Assembly (NCBI RefSeq): GCF_041687215.1
Contig: NZ_JAWLCI010000008.1
Location: forward strand, 1-64,000
Source of the DNA: Mariniphaga sp041687215
GTDB taxonomy: Bacteria > Bacteroidota > Bacteroidia > Bacteroidales > Prolixibacteraceae
DNA length: 64,000 nt
Direction: 5' to 3'
This document shows, piece after piece, positions 51,101 to 58,398 of this stretch (the stretch's first letter is position 1; each line of letters opens with the position of its first letter). A program made the position numbers and the translations under genes. The notes under the pieces were generated by a model. It was not told the origin of the DNA. It did not search any database and saw only the letters and a list, made by a program, of their open reading frames with translations.

Positions 51101-52440
51101 TCACTCAAAAATGAGTTTTTATCCAATCTTGGCAAATCATTCAATATTATTAAAGCATTCTTTGGCAGGGAATTCAAAACTGATTTAATCCATATTTCAA
51201 GATCTTCTGATATAGGACAATTAGAAATTTTTGATAGGAAAGCTTGGATCAATAAAGTTGTCTTTTCAATATCCTGATTATATGACCTTAAATCTAGCCA
51301 CCAAAAATTTTTAAATTTATGACAAATTAATGCGGCAAGTTGAGTTTTTCCAGTACCATTAATTCCCTGGAAATGAATCCAACCATACTTTAAAAATATG
51401 TTATTAACTTCAATTACTTTTTCCTTTCTTTGTGAACCTCCTTTTATTAGGGAAGGTGGAGTTACAGAAATACTTTTTAACCTGAGATCAAATATTGTAT
51501 CAGCGTTATTAATTAAATTTACATCATCAATCAGTTGAGAAATTTGAGTCGAATTAAAACTTATTTTCTCCTCTAAATAATTTATTTTATTATCTAAACC
51601 GTTGAGAAGAGTATCAATTAAATTAAGTAGTCGTTCATCTGAAGGACTTAATCCTGATATAACAATTTGTTTTTGAAGTTCTTTTTTGTCTAATGTTTTT
51701 TGTGACTTACTAGACAATAATTTAAAAACAAATAAGAACAATCTAGTATATATAATATTTGCAGAATTGAAATCTGATAAGATACCCAATTCGATCAACT
51801 TGCTTTTAATTGTTTTGCTCAGGTTAATATGGTCTTCATTTCCAAAACTCCATTCAAAATCTAAAATTATTTGGATTAAATTATTATCATTTTCTATATG
51901 AGCGTAAAATAACTTCCATTCATCATTTTTATTTTTTTCTTCTCTTTTAACTATTGAGTCGTCTATTATTTTTTCTTTTATTTTTTTAAGGAGTTGTGTT
52001 TTTATTGTTAAAAAACGTTGGTCATTCTTGTCTATTTTTATTGAATTAAATAATTCAATCCAAACTTCAATACAACCTCTACCGTCTATAAATAATGCAG
52101 GTCTTTCAATACCATAATTAGTATTTGTAACAAATTTGAAATACAATTTATGTTCAGGATTATTATTTCGATGTAAAAAAAAATTAAATAGTAATTCTAT
52201 TGAAAGATCATTATTTAGGGTAATTTTAGTATCCCGATATTTTACTTGCTCTAATTCTCTAGTTAATTCATTACTTTCAATATCTCTTGTAATGATATCA
52301 ATATCTTCCCCTTTTTCCAGTTCTAATAATTCGTTATCAACAAGACTTAACCAGCGTAAGATAGTTGTGTCGACTTGATAAACAAATCCTCTAATAACGC
52401 TCCAAGCATCTCTGTTCTTTATTTCTTTAAATACATCCAT
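48169..52440 (-). CDS. STAND NTPase with Cap4/DUF4297-like nuclease domain (Avs-like antiphage protein)
   Basis: 1423-residue single-gene protein. Residues 1-220 look like a Cap4/DUF4297 endonuclease of the PD-(D/E)xK fold: RGFVYQVDT at 17-25, then G44-E-D-I-D48 and E64-Q-V-K67, the expected catalytic acid and QxK positions. A P-loop G359-INGTGKT follows, with Walker B-like LIILNDLPRLD (about 428-438) and LLTTSN, as in STAND NTPases. Residues about 560-1423 are all helical with TPR-like pairs, the usual sensor arm. Avs-type proteins use this order to sense phage proteins, oligomerise and cut DNA. Strong AT bias and a position between fumC and an epimerase gene suggest horizontal gain. Exact Avs class is not determined. 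Confidence 0.85.
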   Translation of the reverse strand: MDVFKEIKNRDAWSVIRGFVYQVDTTILRWLSLVDNELLELEKGEDIDIITRDIESNELTRELEQVKYRDTKITLNNDLSIELLFNFFLHRNNNPEHKLYFKFVTNTNYGIERPALFIDGRGCIEVWIELFNSIKIDKNDQRFLTIKTQLLKKIKEKIIDDSIVKREEKNKNDEWKLFYAHIENDNNLIQIILDFEWSFGNEDHINLSKTIKSKLIELGILSDFNSANIIYTRLFLFVFKLLSSKSQKTLDKKELQKQIVISGLSPSDERLLNLIDTLLNGLDNKINYLEEKISFNSTQISQLIDDVNLINNADTIFDLRLKSISVTPPSLIKGGSQRKEKVIEVNNIFLKYGWIHFQGINGTGKTQLAALICHKFKNFWWLDLRSYNQDIEKTTLLIQAFLSKISNCPISEDLEIWIKSVLNSLPKNALIILNDLPRLDKNSFLSEMLISLGNNITNTGNRLLTTSNYKILSDLKSFLNEQVFYEYYDFNLSDKEILEMLVNNGATESDPNFINLISAFSQRNPRLVNTIIQRLKTINWGSNSEDIIEVLLKNEFNAELLEDAQLMISKYIPKVNSRELLYRLSLIHWSFRNNEILAVSNVEERIKHPNEKLQDLLYTWIQVNENLYQVSPIIKDIGINNLSQKTIQNIYLAVARSLLSSKKVDQIEASRIITSFIKGKDYNNAGLVLLNLFLSVKLKEEITILDSWGYLDYWKDIDIPKEMNIILRSFIRKEQIRLSQILNKDFSVFESRLEEYVKEESTSNADLFIIHFIILINFNVIKLSKFWDHLNYVFTNWEKVDTPFKETIDLKMYSTILWSPIQNLSNEHDIVTWLNKIEFLKSKYGINIFNEEIAQVAVAIICENIANVESQQKQVSWDIIVSNLKILITYFRKHNLEILEIVVLKQIISLEFKVFKNQKKALELTKSSLSKVKLNESKFLLNENIGKLYFDSEQKEKSRDWILNAINYDCIHQSTYIDTLLLGASIISNKNSNLAVQYCKKAVSIANNDKNYLELNYIQLLGELAIAYWINKDYINSLENFEDFISRLFKTKEENFGQNWIRLLLWCGHSLGYISAEVAKDRVPQFISSGEEYFKPYQGIFTLNNKDLSDYYNPNNEPIIFAHLAIFSDGINNIAKAYEWSVKAFDLARKNGDQKIFLLISSVCSQYSIINFKIEEAFESFLLFSAITGHLEGTPNEKMGIMGKVKISDLLTSKPNEKWDKAEDASVEFVIIPVFIMILTSYLVNSESNLDYVEKFKKMLSDYSLIASNKLLWELVSELTSRILSGSISEKELINRSNTFGEQQRKNLQIICILGIIYLSKNGETKLTQIINIIPYLTKIYKVANSLIKFSLIPFVKVNCIIILEEDFIGTKIEYENLLHKIISVDMLTKNAIQKMLLIVVNEFEIEILENRKAWLYEFKEIE

Positions 52441-52822
52441 TTTTGTAGAGAGTTAAAATTTAATGTATTATATTATTTGTAATTCTAATTTTTCCTTTTA
52501 ATTATATCCATTGGCATAACTCTATTGTCTGTAATCCAAAATCATACAATATTTCCATCCACCAGAAATAAAAACAACCTTTATAATTTAAAAATTCATC
52601 GCGCTTCTTCTTTAAATTGGAAAAAGAAGTTGAGGATGGAAGGAATCTGTTGTGGTTTGCTTTGTTCTGATTTCAACATAGTCTTTTGATTTTTTACTGG
52701 TTGTCAAAATTTTAAGGAAACTAAAGTAGAAATTGCAGGCTTAAAAAGCAAGTGCAAACAGCCTTTTTTGTTTTTGGGATTTGTATTTCACTCTTTGGTA
52801 TTTATTTGATTTTTGAAAATTG
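52441..52822. other. AT-rich intergenic region
   Basis: 382 nt between the start of the STAND gene and the stop of the epimerase gene. I see no gene, tRNA or clear terminator. It should contain the promoter of the STAND gene (minus strand, near 52441-52520), but no convincing TAnnTTTG box was found by eye. No insertion sequence ends or target duplication are obvious. Confidence 0.5.
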
Positions 52823-53704
52823 TTATTTGGAATTTTCAGTTTGTTCCCCAAAAATCTCCTCCAGCGTTTCTTCAATGGTGGGATATTTAAATTCAAACCC
52901 GGCTTCTGTAATTTTGTGAGGCAATACCGCCGGGCTTTTGGTGAGCATGGAAGATGCTTTCCCAAACACAAGCTTCAGAGCAAATGGCGGTACAGGAATA
53001 AATGCCGGACGGTTTAATTTTTTAGCCAGTGCACGGGTAAAACCGGCATTTGTAATTTCCTGCGGGGCAGCCATGTTGAAAACTCCTTTGGCTTTTTTGT
53101 TTTCAGCGGCCCATGTAAAAGCGCGTGCCACATCGGTTTCGTGTATAAACGGAAAAGGTTGTTTGCCATTGCCAATTTTCCCGCCAATACCCAATTTAAA
53201 CGGAGGCAGCAGTTTTTGTATGGTAGCCGACTCTTTCCCCAATACCACGGCAATACGGAAAATGGTGAGTCCGACTTCCTTTGGCAGGCCTTTCCACGAC
53301 TTTTCCCAGTCTTTTACCACTTCGCCCAAAAATCCCCGGTCAAAATTGAAACTCTCTTCGGTGTGTGTTTTTCCTTCTTCATAAATTCCAATGGCCGATG
53401 CAGAAATGACTTTTGCAGGCCTTTCTTCCGGAAACAGGATTTGAAAAGCCTTAACCAGGTTTTCAACCGTTAAAACACGGCTGTCGTATATTTCTTTTTT
53501 GTTTTTGGTTGTCCAGCGTTGCAAAACAGGTGCGCCGGCCAGGTTTATCAATACATCGGTGTTTTTGAGTTCGCCGGCCAGAATTTCTGCCGGCCCGTAA
53601 AGCAATTCCCGCTGAATGGGCGAAATTTTATGTCCCTTCCTTTTCAGTTCAGCAGTTATTATATTTCCCAGGTAACCGGATGCACCGGTCATTTTAATAA
53701 TCAT
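52823..53704 (-). CDS. TIGR01777 family NAD(P)-binding epimerase-like protein
   Basis: 293-residue short-chain dehydrogenase fold protein. Rossmann motif TGASGYLGN at the N-terminus, then INLAGAPVLQRWTTKNKKEI, SRVLTVENLV, and the family-specific C-terminal segment (FIPVPPFALKLVFGKASSML). TIGR01777 members (YfcH-like) have no firmly known substrate. A longer frame to 53731 is open, but the Rossmann strand fits ATG 53704. The gene converges on nothing; it reads toward the AT-rich gap and the STAND gene, both on the minus strand. Confidence 0.88.
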   Translation of the reverse strand: MIIKMTGASGYLGNIITAELKRKGHKISPIQRELLYGPAEILAGELKNTDVLINLAGAPVLQRWTTKNKKEIYDSRVLTVENLVKAFQILFPEERPAKVISASAIGIYEEGKTHTEESFNFDRGFLGEVVKDWEKSWKGLPKEVGLTIFRIAVVLGKESATIQKLLPPFKLGIGGKIGNGKQPFPFIHETDVARAFTWAAENKKAKGVFNMAAPQEITNAGFTRALAKKLNRPAFIPVPPFALKLVFGKASSMLTKSPAVLPHKITEAGFEFKYPTIEETLEEIFGEQTENSK

Positions 53705-53928
53705 GTCAGTAATTTTTTTGTAATTTAACAATTATATCCTGCATTTTTACGAGAATATTTCTGATTTGTAACTTTCTGTGGTTAAAAAATAAACTAACCG
53801 GCAGGAATGGTTATTGTTAACTTTTTGATTTAATTTAGGAAGGTTCATTCAAAAAACAGAAAAGTTACCGGCCATTCACCGCCAAACACCTTTGTTTTGT
53901 TAATTTTGCAAGTTGTAAATAAAACTGG

Positions 53929-55734
53929 ATGTTCCGAAAAATTCGTATTATATGGCAAAGAAACACGCGGCAGTGGTTGCACCAGCTTGTTTTGTGGCGA
54001 ATTGCGCGTATTCCCGAACGGCAGTTTCTTTATATACTCAGTTTGGTGGTTGGAATATTCAGCGGATTGGCAGCGCTGACACTTAAAAACCTTATTCATT
54101 TGGTAGCAGGACAACTCACCGATTGGATTGAAGTGGATTCAATCAGTTACCTTTTTTTGGTTTATCCGCTTGGGGGAATTTTGCTTACTGTACTTTTTGT
54201 TCGGTTTGTTATTAAAGACGATATCGGGCACGGGGTTTCCAAAATTCTTTATTCCATTTCGCGGCAGAGCAGCCGTATAAAACCACACAACACCTGGTCG
54301 TCGATGGTAGCCAGTTCGTTAACCATCGGAATGGGTGGCTCGGTGGGAGCCGAAGCGCCTATTGTACTTACCGGGGCTTCTATTGGTTCTAATCTGGCGC
54401 AGATTTTTAAGCTGAATTATAAATATGTTACCCTGATGGTTGGATGTGGGGTAGCCGGTGCCATTGCCGGAATTTTTAATGCACCCGTTGCCGGTATTGT
54501 TTTCACCCTCGAAGTGCTGATGCTCGACCTCACCATGGCGTACCTTATACCTTTGCTTATTTCGGCTGTTACAGCAACCATGTTAACCCATTTTTTTATG
54601 GGTGAAGATGTTTTACTGCAGTTTATGCAAGTACATCCTTTTACGCTCGAAACAGTCTGGTTTTACATTTTACTGGGGATTTTTACCGGGTTTGTAGGAA
54701 TTTGGTTTACCCGAATGACGTTGTTTTTGGAGGCCGGATTTAAAAAAATTAAAGGATGGGGGATAAGGCTTTTAATCGGAGGATTGATAATGGGCTTGCT
54801 GGTGTTTATTTTTCCACCGCTTTGGGGAGAAGGCTACCGGGAAATTGCCCTCATTTTTAACGGAAAAGGAACCGAATTACTGAATAATTCCTTGTTTTAT
54901 AACTGGAAAACCAATGAGTATTTACTGCTGATTTTTTTAGTTGGAATCCTCATATTTAAAGTAATTGCCATGGTGGCTACCACAGGTTCGGGAGGTGTGG
55001 GAGGTATTTTTGCACCGACTTTATTTATGGGTGCCATTGCTGGTTTCTTTTTTTCAGTGCTGGTAACAAAAATAACAGGAGTGGAACTGCCGGGAGATAA
55101 TTTTGCTCTGGCCGGCATGGCTGGTATGATGGCTGCTGTGATGCATGCACCGCTAACCGGTATTTTTTTAGCTGCCGAACTTACACAGGGCTACGATTTA
55201 TTTGTACCGCTAATGATAACAGCCACGGTGGCGTATGTAACCATAATGAAAGCCGAACCTTACTCGATTTACACCAAGCGCCTTGCTCATGCAGGCGACC
55301 TGCTTACTCACCACAAAGACAAAGTGGCCCTTCGCATGATGAACGTGCGTAAGTTGATTGAAACTGACTTCGAGGTTCTTCGGCCTGATGCAACGTTACG
55401 TGATTTGGTAAAAGCAATTTCTGTTTCGCACCGCAACCTTTATCCTGTGGTGGATGATAACAATACGTTGCTTGGAATGGTGAAGCTTTCCGATGTGCGT
55501 TCACTCATTTTCGAACATGACCTTTACGATAAGGTGTTGGTTAAAGATTTGATGTATATGCCGGAATCTTATATTGCACCCGACGACAGTATGGAAAAGG
55601 TTGTCGAAAAATTTGAAACTTCGGGCCGTTACAACCTGGCGGTTATTGATAATGGAAAATACCTTGGGTTCATTTCACGTGCCGTTGCCTTCTCCAAATA
55701 CCGAAAAACAGTGCAGGATTTTTCACACGATTAA
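53929..55734 (+). CDS. ClC family chloride channel/antiporter with two CBS domains
   Basis: 601-residue membrane protein. ClC selectivity motifs: GGSVGAEAPIV with the gating Glu142, and GSGGVGGIFAPTLFMGA near residue 355; the helix GCGVAGAIAGIFNAPVAGIV is also typical. About ten to twelve helices span residues 30-440. The C-terminal 150 residues contain two CBS domains (LRDLVKAISVSHRNLYPVVD and MEKVVEKFETSGRYNLAVID) that may bind nucleotides and gate transport. Whether it is a channel or Cl-/H+ exchanger cannot be settled here. A perfect -7 box TAATTTTG lies at 53901-53908, about 20 nt before the ATG. Confidence 0.93.
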   Translation: MFRKIRIIWQRNTRQWLHQLVLWRIARIPERQFLYILSLVVGIFSGLAALTLKNLIHLVAGQLTDWIEVDSISYLFLVYPLGGILLTVLFVRFVIKDDIGHGVSKILYSISRQSSRIKPHNTWSSMVASSLTIGMGGSVGAEAPIVLTGASIGSNLAQIFKLNYKYVTLMVGCGVAGAIAGIFNAPVAGIVFTLEVLMLDLTMAYLIPLLISAVTATMLTHFFMGEDVLLQFMQVHPFTLETVWFYILLGIFTGFVGIWFTRMTLFLEAGFKKIKGWGIRLLIGGLIMGLLVFIFPPLWGEGYREIALIFNGKGTELLNNSLFYNWKTNEYLLLIFLVGILIFKVIAMVATTGSGGVGGIFAPTLFMGAIAGFFFSVLVTKITGVELPGDNFALAGMAGMMAAVMHAPLTGIFLAAELTQGYDLFVPLMITATVAYVTIMKAEPYSIYTKRLAHAGDLLTHHKDKVALRMMNVRKLIETDFEVLRPDATLRDLVKAISVSHRNLYPVVDDNNTLLGMVKLSDVRSLIFEHDLYDKVLVKDLMYMPESYIAPDDSMEKVVEKFETSGRYNLAVIDNGKYLGFISRAVAFSKYRKTVQDFSHD

Positions 55735-55793
55735 GAAAGGTATTTTGCCTTTAATTAATTTCTTTGCAATTGAATAATTAAAATTTTGTTACC

Positions 55794-56792
55794 GTGAATT
55801 CAAATTCTCGTCGTTCGTTTATTGCAAAAGCTACATTGGGCATTGCCGGTGTTGGTTTATCAAAATACACCCATGCCGGATTTTTATCCGGCACTGAAAG
55901 TTTCCCGGTTGTAATTTCCACCTGGCAGCACGGACTGCCTGCCAACGAAGCGGCCTGGGAAATCCTGTCAAAAGGAGGTTATTCGCTTGATGCTGTGGAA
56001 GCCGGAGTGAAAGTTGCCGAGGCCGATCCTGATGTGATTACTGTCGGTTATGGCGGAATTCCCGATGCCAGGGGAAAAGTAACGCTCGACGCCTGCATTA
56101 TGGACGAAAAAGGAAATGCAGGCAGTGTGGCTTACCTGCAATGTATTAAACACCCTGTTTCCGTTGCCCGATTGGTGATGGAAAAAACACCGCATGTGAT
56201 GCTTAGCGGAACAGGCGCTCAAAAGTTTGCGCTGGAAAACGGCTTTAAAAAAGAAAAACTACGGACAAAAAAAATGCGGAAACACTGGAAACAGTGGAAA
56301 AAAGAAGAAAGGGAGTTCAGTACGAAAATAAATATTGAAAACCAGTTGGAGGAAAACCACGACACCATCAGCATGTTGGCCATCGATAACGCCGGGCGTT
56401 TATGCGGAGCCTGTACCACCAGCGGGATGGCGTTTAAAATGCACGGCAGGGTTGGAGACTCGCCCATTATTGGCGCAGGCTTGTTTGTGGATGGTGAAGT
56501 TGGCGGTGCTGCCGCAACCGGCTCTGGCGAACTGGTGATGAAAACGCTGGGTTCGTTTTTGGTGGTGGAGTTTATGCGAAACGGATTGTCGCCAACCGAT
56601 GCATGTAACGCTGCCATTGAACGGATTACCAAAAAAATTCCCGATTACGAACAACACCAGATTGGTTATATTGCCATCAGCAAATCTGGCGAAATTGGTG
56701 CTGCCTGCCTGCAACCGGGTTTCGATTACGCAGTGAAAACATCTGAAATCTCTGAACTCCGGGAAGCCGATGCGTGGTTTAAAAAGTTGTAA
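55794..56792 (+). CDS. N(4)-(beta-N-acetylglucosaminyl)-L-asparaginase / isoaspartyl peptidase family
   Basis: 332-residue Ntn hydrolase. The N-terminal SRRSFIAKATLGIAGVGLSK is a twin-arginine-type signal, so export through Tat is likely. The protein should cleave itself before Thr191 (NHDTISML), the nucleophile, and shows GRVGDSPIIGAGLFVDGEVG and AAATGSGELVMK, as in glycosylasparaginases. It would remove N-linked sugar from Asn or hydrolyse isoaspartyl bonds. A basic stretch (KTRMRKHWK-like, about 160-180) lies just before the cleavage site. The start is GTG at 55794, required to include the Tat signal. Confidence 0.88.
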   Translation: MNSNSRRSFIAKATLGIAGVGLSKYTHAGFLSGTESFPVVISTWQHGLPANEAAWEILSKGGYSLDAVEAGVKVAEADPDVITVGYGGIPDARGKVTLDACIMDEKGNAGSVAYLQCIKHPVSVARLVMEKTPHVMLSGTGAQKFALENGFKKEKLRTKKMRKHWKQWKKEEREFSTKINIENQLEENHDTISMLAIDNAGRLCGACTTSGMAFKMHGRVGDSPIIGAGLFVDGEVGGAAATGSGELVMKTLGSFLVVEFMRNGLSPTDACNAAIERITKKIPDYEQHQIGYIAISKSGEIGAACLQPGFDYAVKTSEISELREADAWFKKL

Positions 56793-56793
56793 A

Positions 56794-56822
56794 AAAAGCT
56801 GCCCTGAATCAGAGCAGCTTTT
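56794..56822. terminator. Bidirectional Rho-independent terminator
   Basis: AAAAGCTGC and GCAGCTTTT form a 9-bp stem, with a run of A on the left and T on the right. It lies right after the asparaginase stop and faces the convergent kinase-like gene. Confidence 0.8.
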
Positions 56823-56879
56823 GCAAGGTGAGAGAATTTAGTTTGTAATTAAGTAAATTTCAAAAATAAAAATATCAGG

Positions 56880-57602
56880 TTAGTAATCCTCGTAATAAGC
56901 AATTATTTTTTTATTTTTCAAAATATTCACAATGGCGTCAATAATTTCATCGTCATGCATAGAGGCATAATTAAAAATGACATCGAAATCGTCGTTAGTA
57001 GCTTTCCTGCCAATAATCCTTTCAATAAAAGTGTCACGTTTGGTATCCATCTCCTTTACATACTTCACTGCTTCTGCCTGCGTAAAATCACGTAGCTGCA
57101 TAATACGGTTAATTCTCCATTCCATTGGGGCTTCGAGCCTGACGTTTAGTTTGTTGGGTACTTCTCTGAGAATAACTCCTGCGGAACGTCCTACTATGAT
57201 GGCGCGGCCTTTGCATGCCAGCCTGCAAATTACTCCTTTAAACGTATCAATAATTCGGTCATCTGAAATATCGTAAATGGTTTCATTGGAAAATGCCTTG
57301 GCCACTTGTCTCAGCATTTTGAAAGCTTCTTCGGTATCATCGTAATCACCCGACTTGGCTTCTTCGATCATATCGTTCACCACTTCTTCAATAATATCTT
57401 TATCCACCCATTTCCATTCTGCATCGGTTTTAGTGTCCATCATGTAACTGTATCCGGTAAGGATTTTTGAGAGTTTGATAGCAATTCGCTGGGCAGAACA
57501 ACCCGACTGCCTTGAAATGGTAACAACCGGACCAGGAAAATCACCGGTTTCGAGATTACAGCCTGTAATACAGCTCATAAAACTTTTAATAAACTTTTCC
57601 AT
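56880..57602 (-). CDS. Cytidylate kinase-like family protein
   Basis: 240-residue cytosolic P-loop-fold protein of the cytidylate kinase-like family. Visible are PGPVVTISRQSGCSAQRIAI in the place of the P-loop, the CKGRAIIVGRSAGVILREVP segment and the LID-like R-rich MEWRINRIMQLRDFTQAEAV. It is not the canonical Cmk: the P-loop lacks the GxxGxGK(S/T) Lys. The substrate is unknown. A single-gene unit with 122 nt upstream in which no clear promoter was found. Confidence 0.83.
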   Translation of the reverse strand: MEKFIKSFMSCITGCNLETGDFPGPVVTISRQSGCSAQRIAIKLSKILTGYSYMMDTKTDAEWKWVDKDIIEEVVNDMIEEAKSGDYDDTEEAFKMLRQVAKAFSNETIYDISDDRIIDTFKGVICRLACKGRAIIVGRSAGVILREVPNKLNVRLEAPMEWRINRIMQLRDFTQAEAVKYVKEMDTKRDTFIERIIGRKATNDDFDVIFNYASMHDDEIIDAIVNILKNKKIIAYYEDY

Positions 57603-57724
57603 ATTTTGGATGTATTAATTGTCAATTCCTATTTTACAGATTCGAAGTTACAATCTATTCTTGTAGAAAAAACAAAATATGTTGTAAAATAGGTTGAAGT
57701 TGGAAGACGGAAGTTGAAGGATTT

Positions 57725-58231
57725 TTAATTTTTGGGAATCATTTCATGCATGGTAACCCGGTAAACAAGCGTTGTAAAGGGCGGAATTCCGGTAGTGCCT
57801 TTTGAACCGTATGCAAAGTCGGAATGGATATACATTTCAATTTCAGCCCCTTTATTCATATACCCAATAGCATTATTTAAACCTTCTACAACATGCTGAG
57901 GCTTAAAAACAAAACTCCATTTTCCGTTGGGGTAAATTTCATTCGAGTCTTCAATTTTTTTTCCACCGGGTAAAAAACCCAGGTAGGAAATGGTGCAATT
58001 ATCTCCAACTTTAGGGAAAGGCCCGTCACCTTTTTTCCGGACAATATAAAAAACTGCCAAATCGGTGGTGTCAATATCTTCACCATCGTCTTCCAATCTT
58101 TTCATCCAGGCATCCAGTTCTTCCCATTCGGTTTCCCGTGTTCGGGGTTCTCCCTCTTCTTCAGGTTTGCACGAAGCTATAATTATTAACAGGGAAATTA
58201 AAACCGTAAATAGTATATTTTTTTTCGACAT
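57725..58231 (-). CDS. FKBP-type peptidyl-prolyl isomerase lipoprotein
   Basis: 168-residue lipoprotein: MSKKNILFTVLISLLIIIAS then Cys, the lipobox, so it is anchored in the envelope. The C-terminal 110 residues are an FKBP domain (VGDNCTISYLGFLPGGKKIE, then GKWSFVFKP, VVEGLNNAIGYMNKGAEIEM, IPPFTTLVYRV). The linker is acidic. Such proteins help fold exported proteins. A longer frame to 58288 adds 19 residues ahead of the signal; ATG 58231 is preferred because it begins the lipoprotein signal. Confidence 0.88.
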   Translation of the reverse strand: MSKKNILFTVLISLLIIIASCKPEEEGEPRTRETEWEELDAWMKRLEDDGEDIDTTDLAVFYIVRKKGDGPFPKVGDNCTISYLGFLPGGKKIEDSNEIYPNGKWSFVFKPQHVVEGLNNAIGYMNKGAEIEMYIHSDFAYGSKGTTGIPPFTTLVYRVTMHEMIPKN

Positions 58232-58398
58232 GATTTCGATGCTTTGATTTTTCCGGCTGAAAGTTACAATTTTCAGAGAAACGGACAATTATTTTTTACA
58301 GCAACTTGCAGGGCAGAATTAATTCCAAACCAAAACTGTTAAGAACTTAAACCAACCTGTTTTGTTTGAGGAGGTAAAGATTGAATAAAAAGTTGAAA

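Noticed and set aside
53845..54114. Minus-strand 89-residue frame ahead of the ClC gene
   Set aside because: It overlaps the ClC start and its promoter-like box and has no family features.
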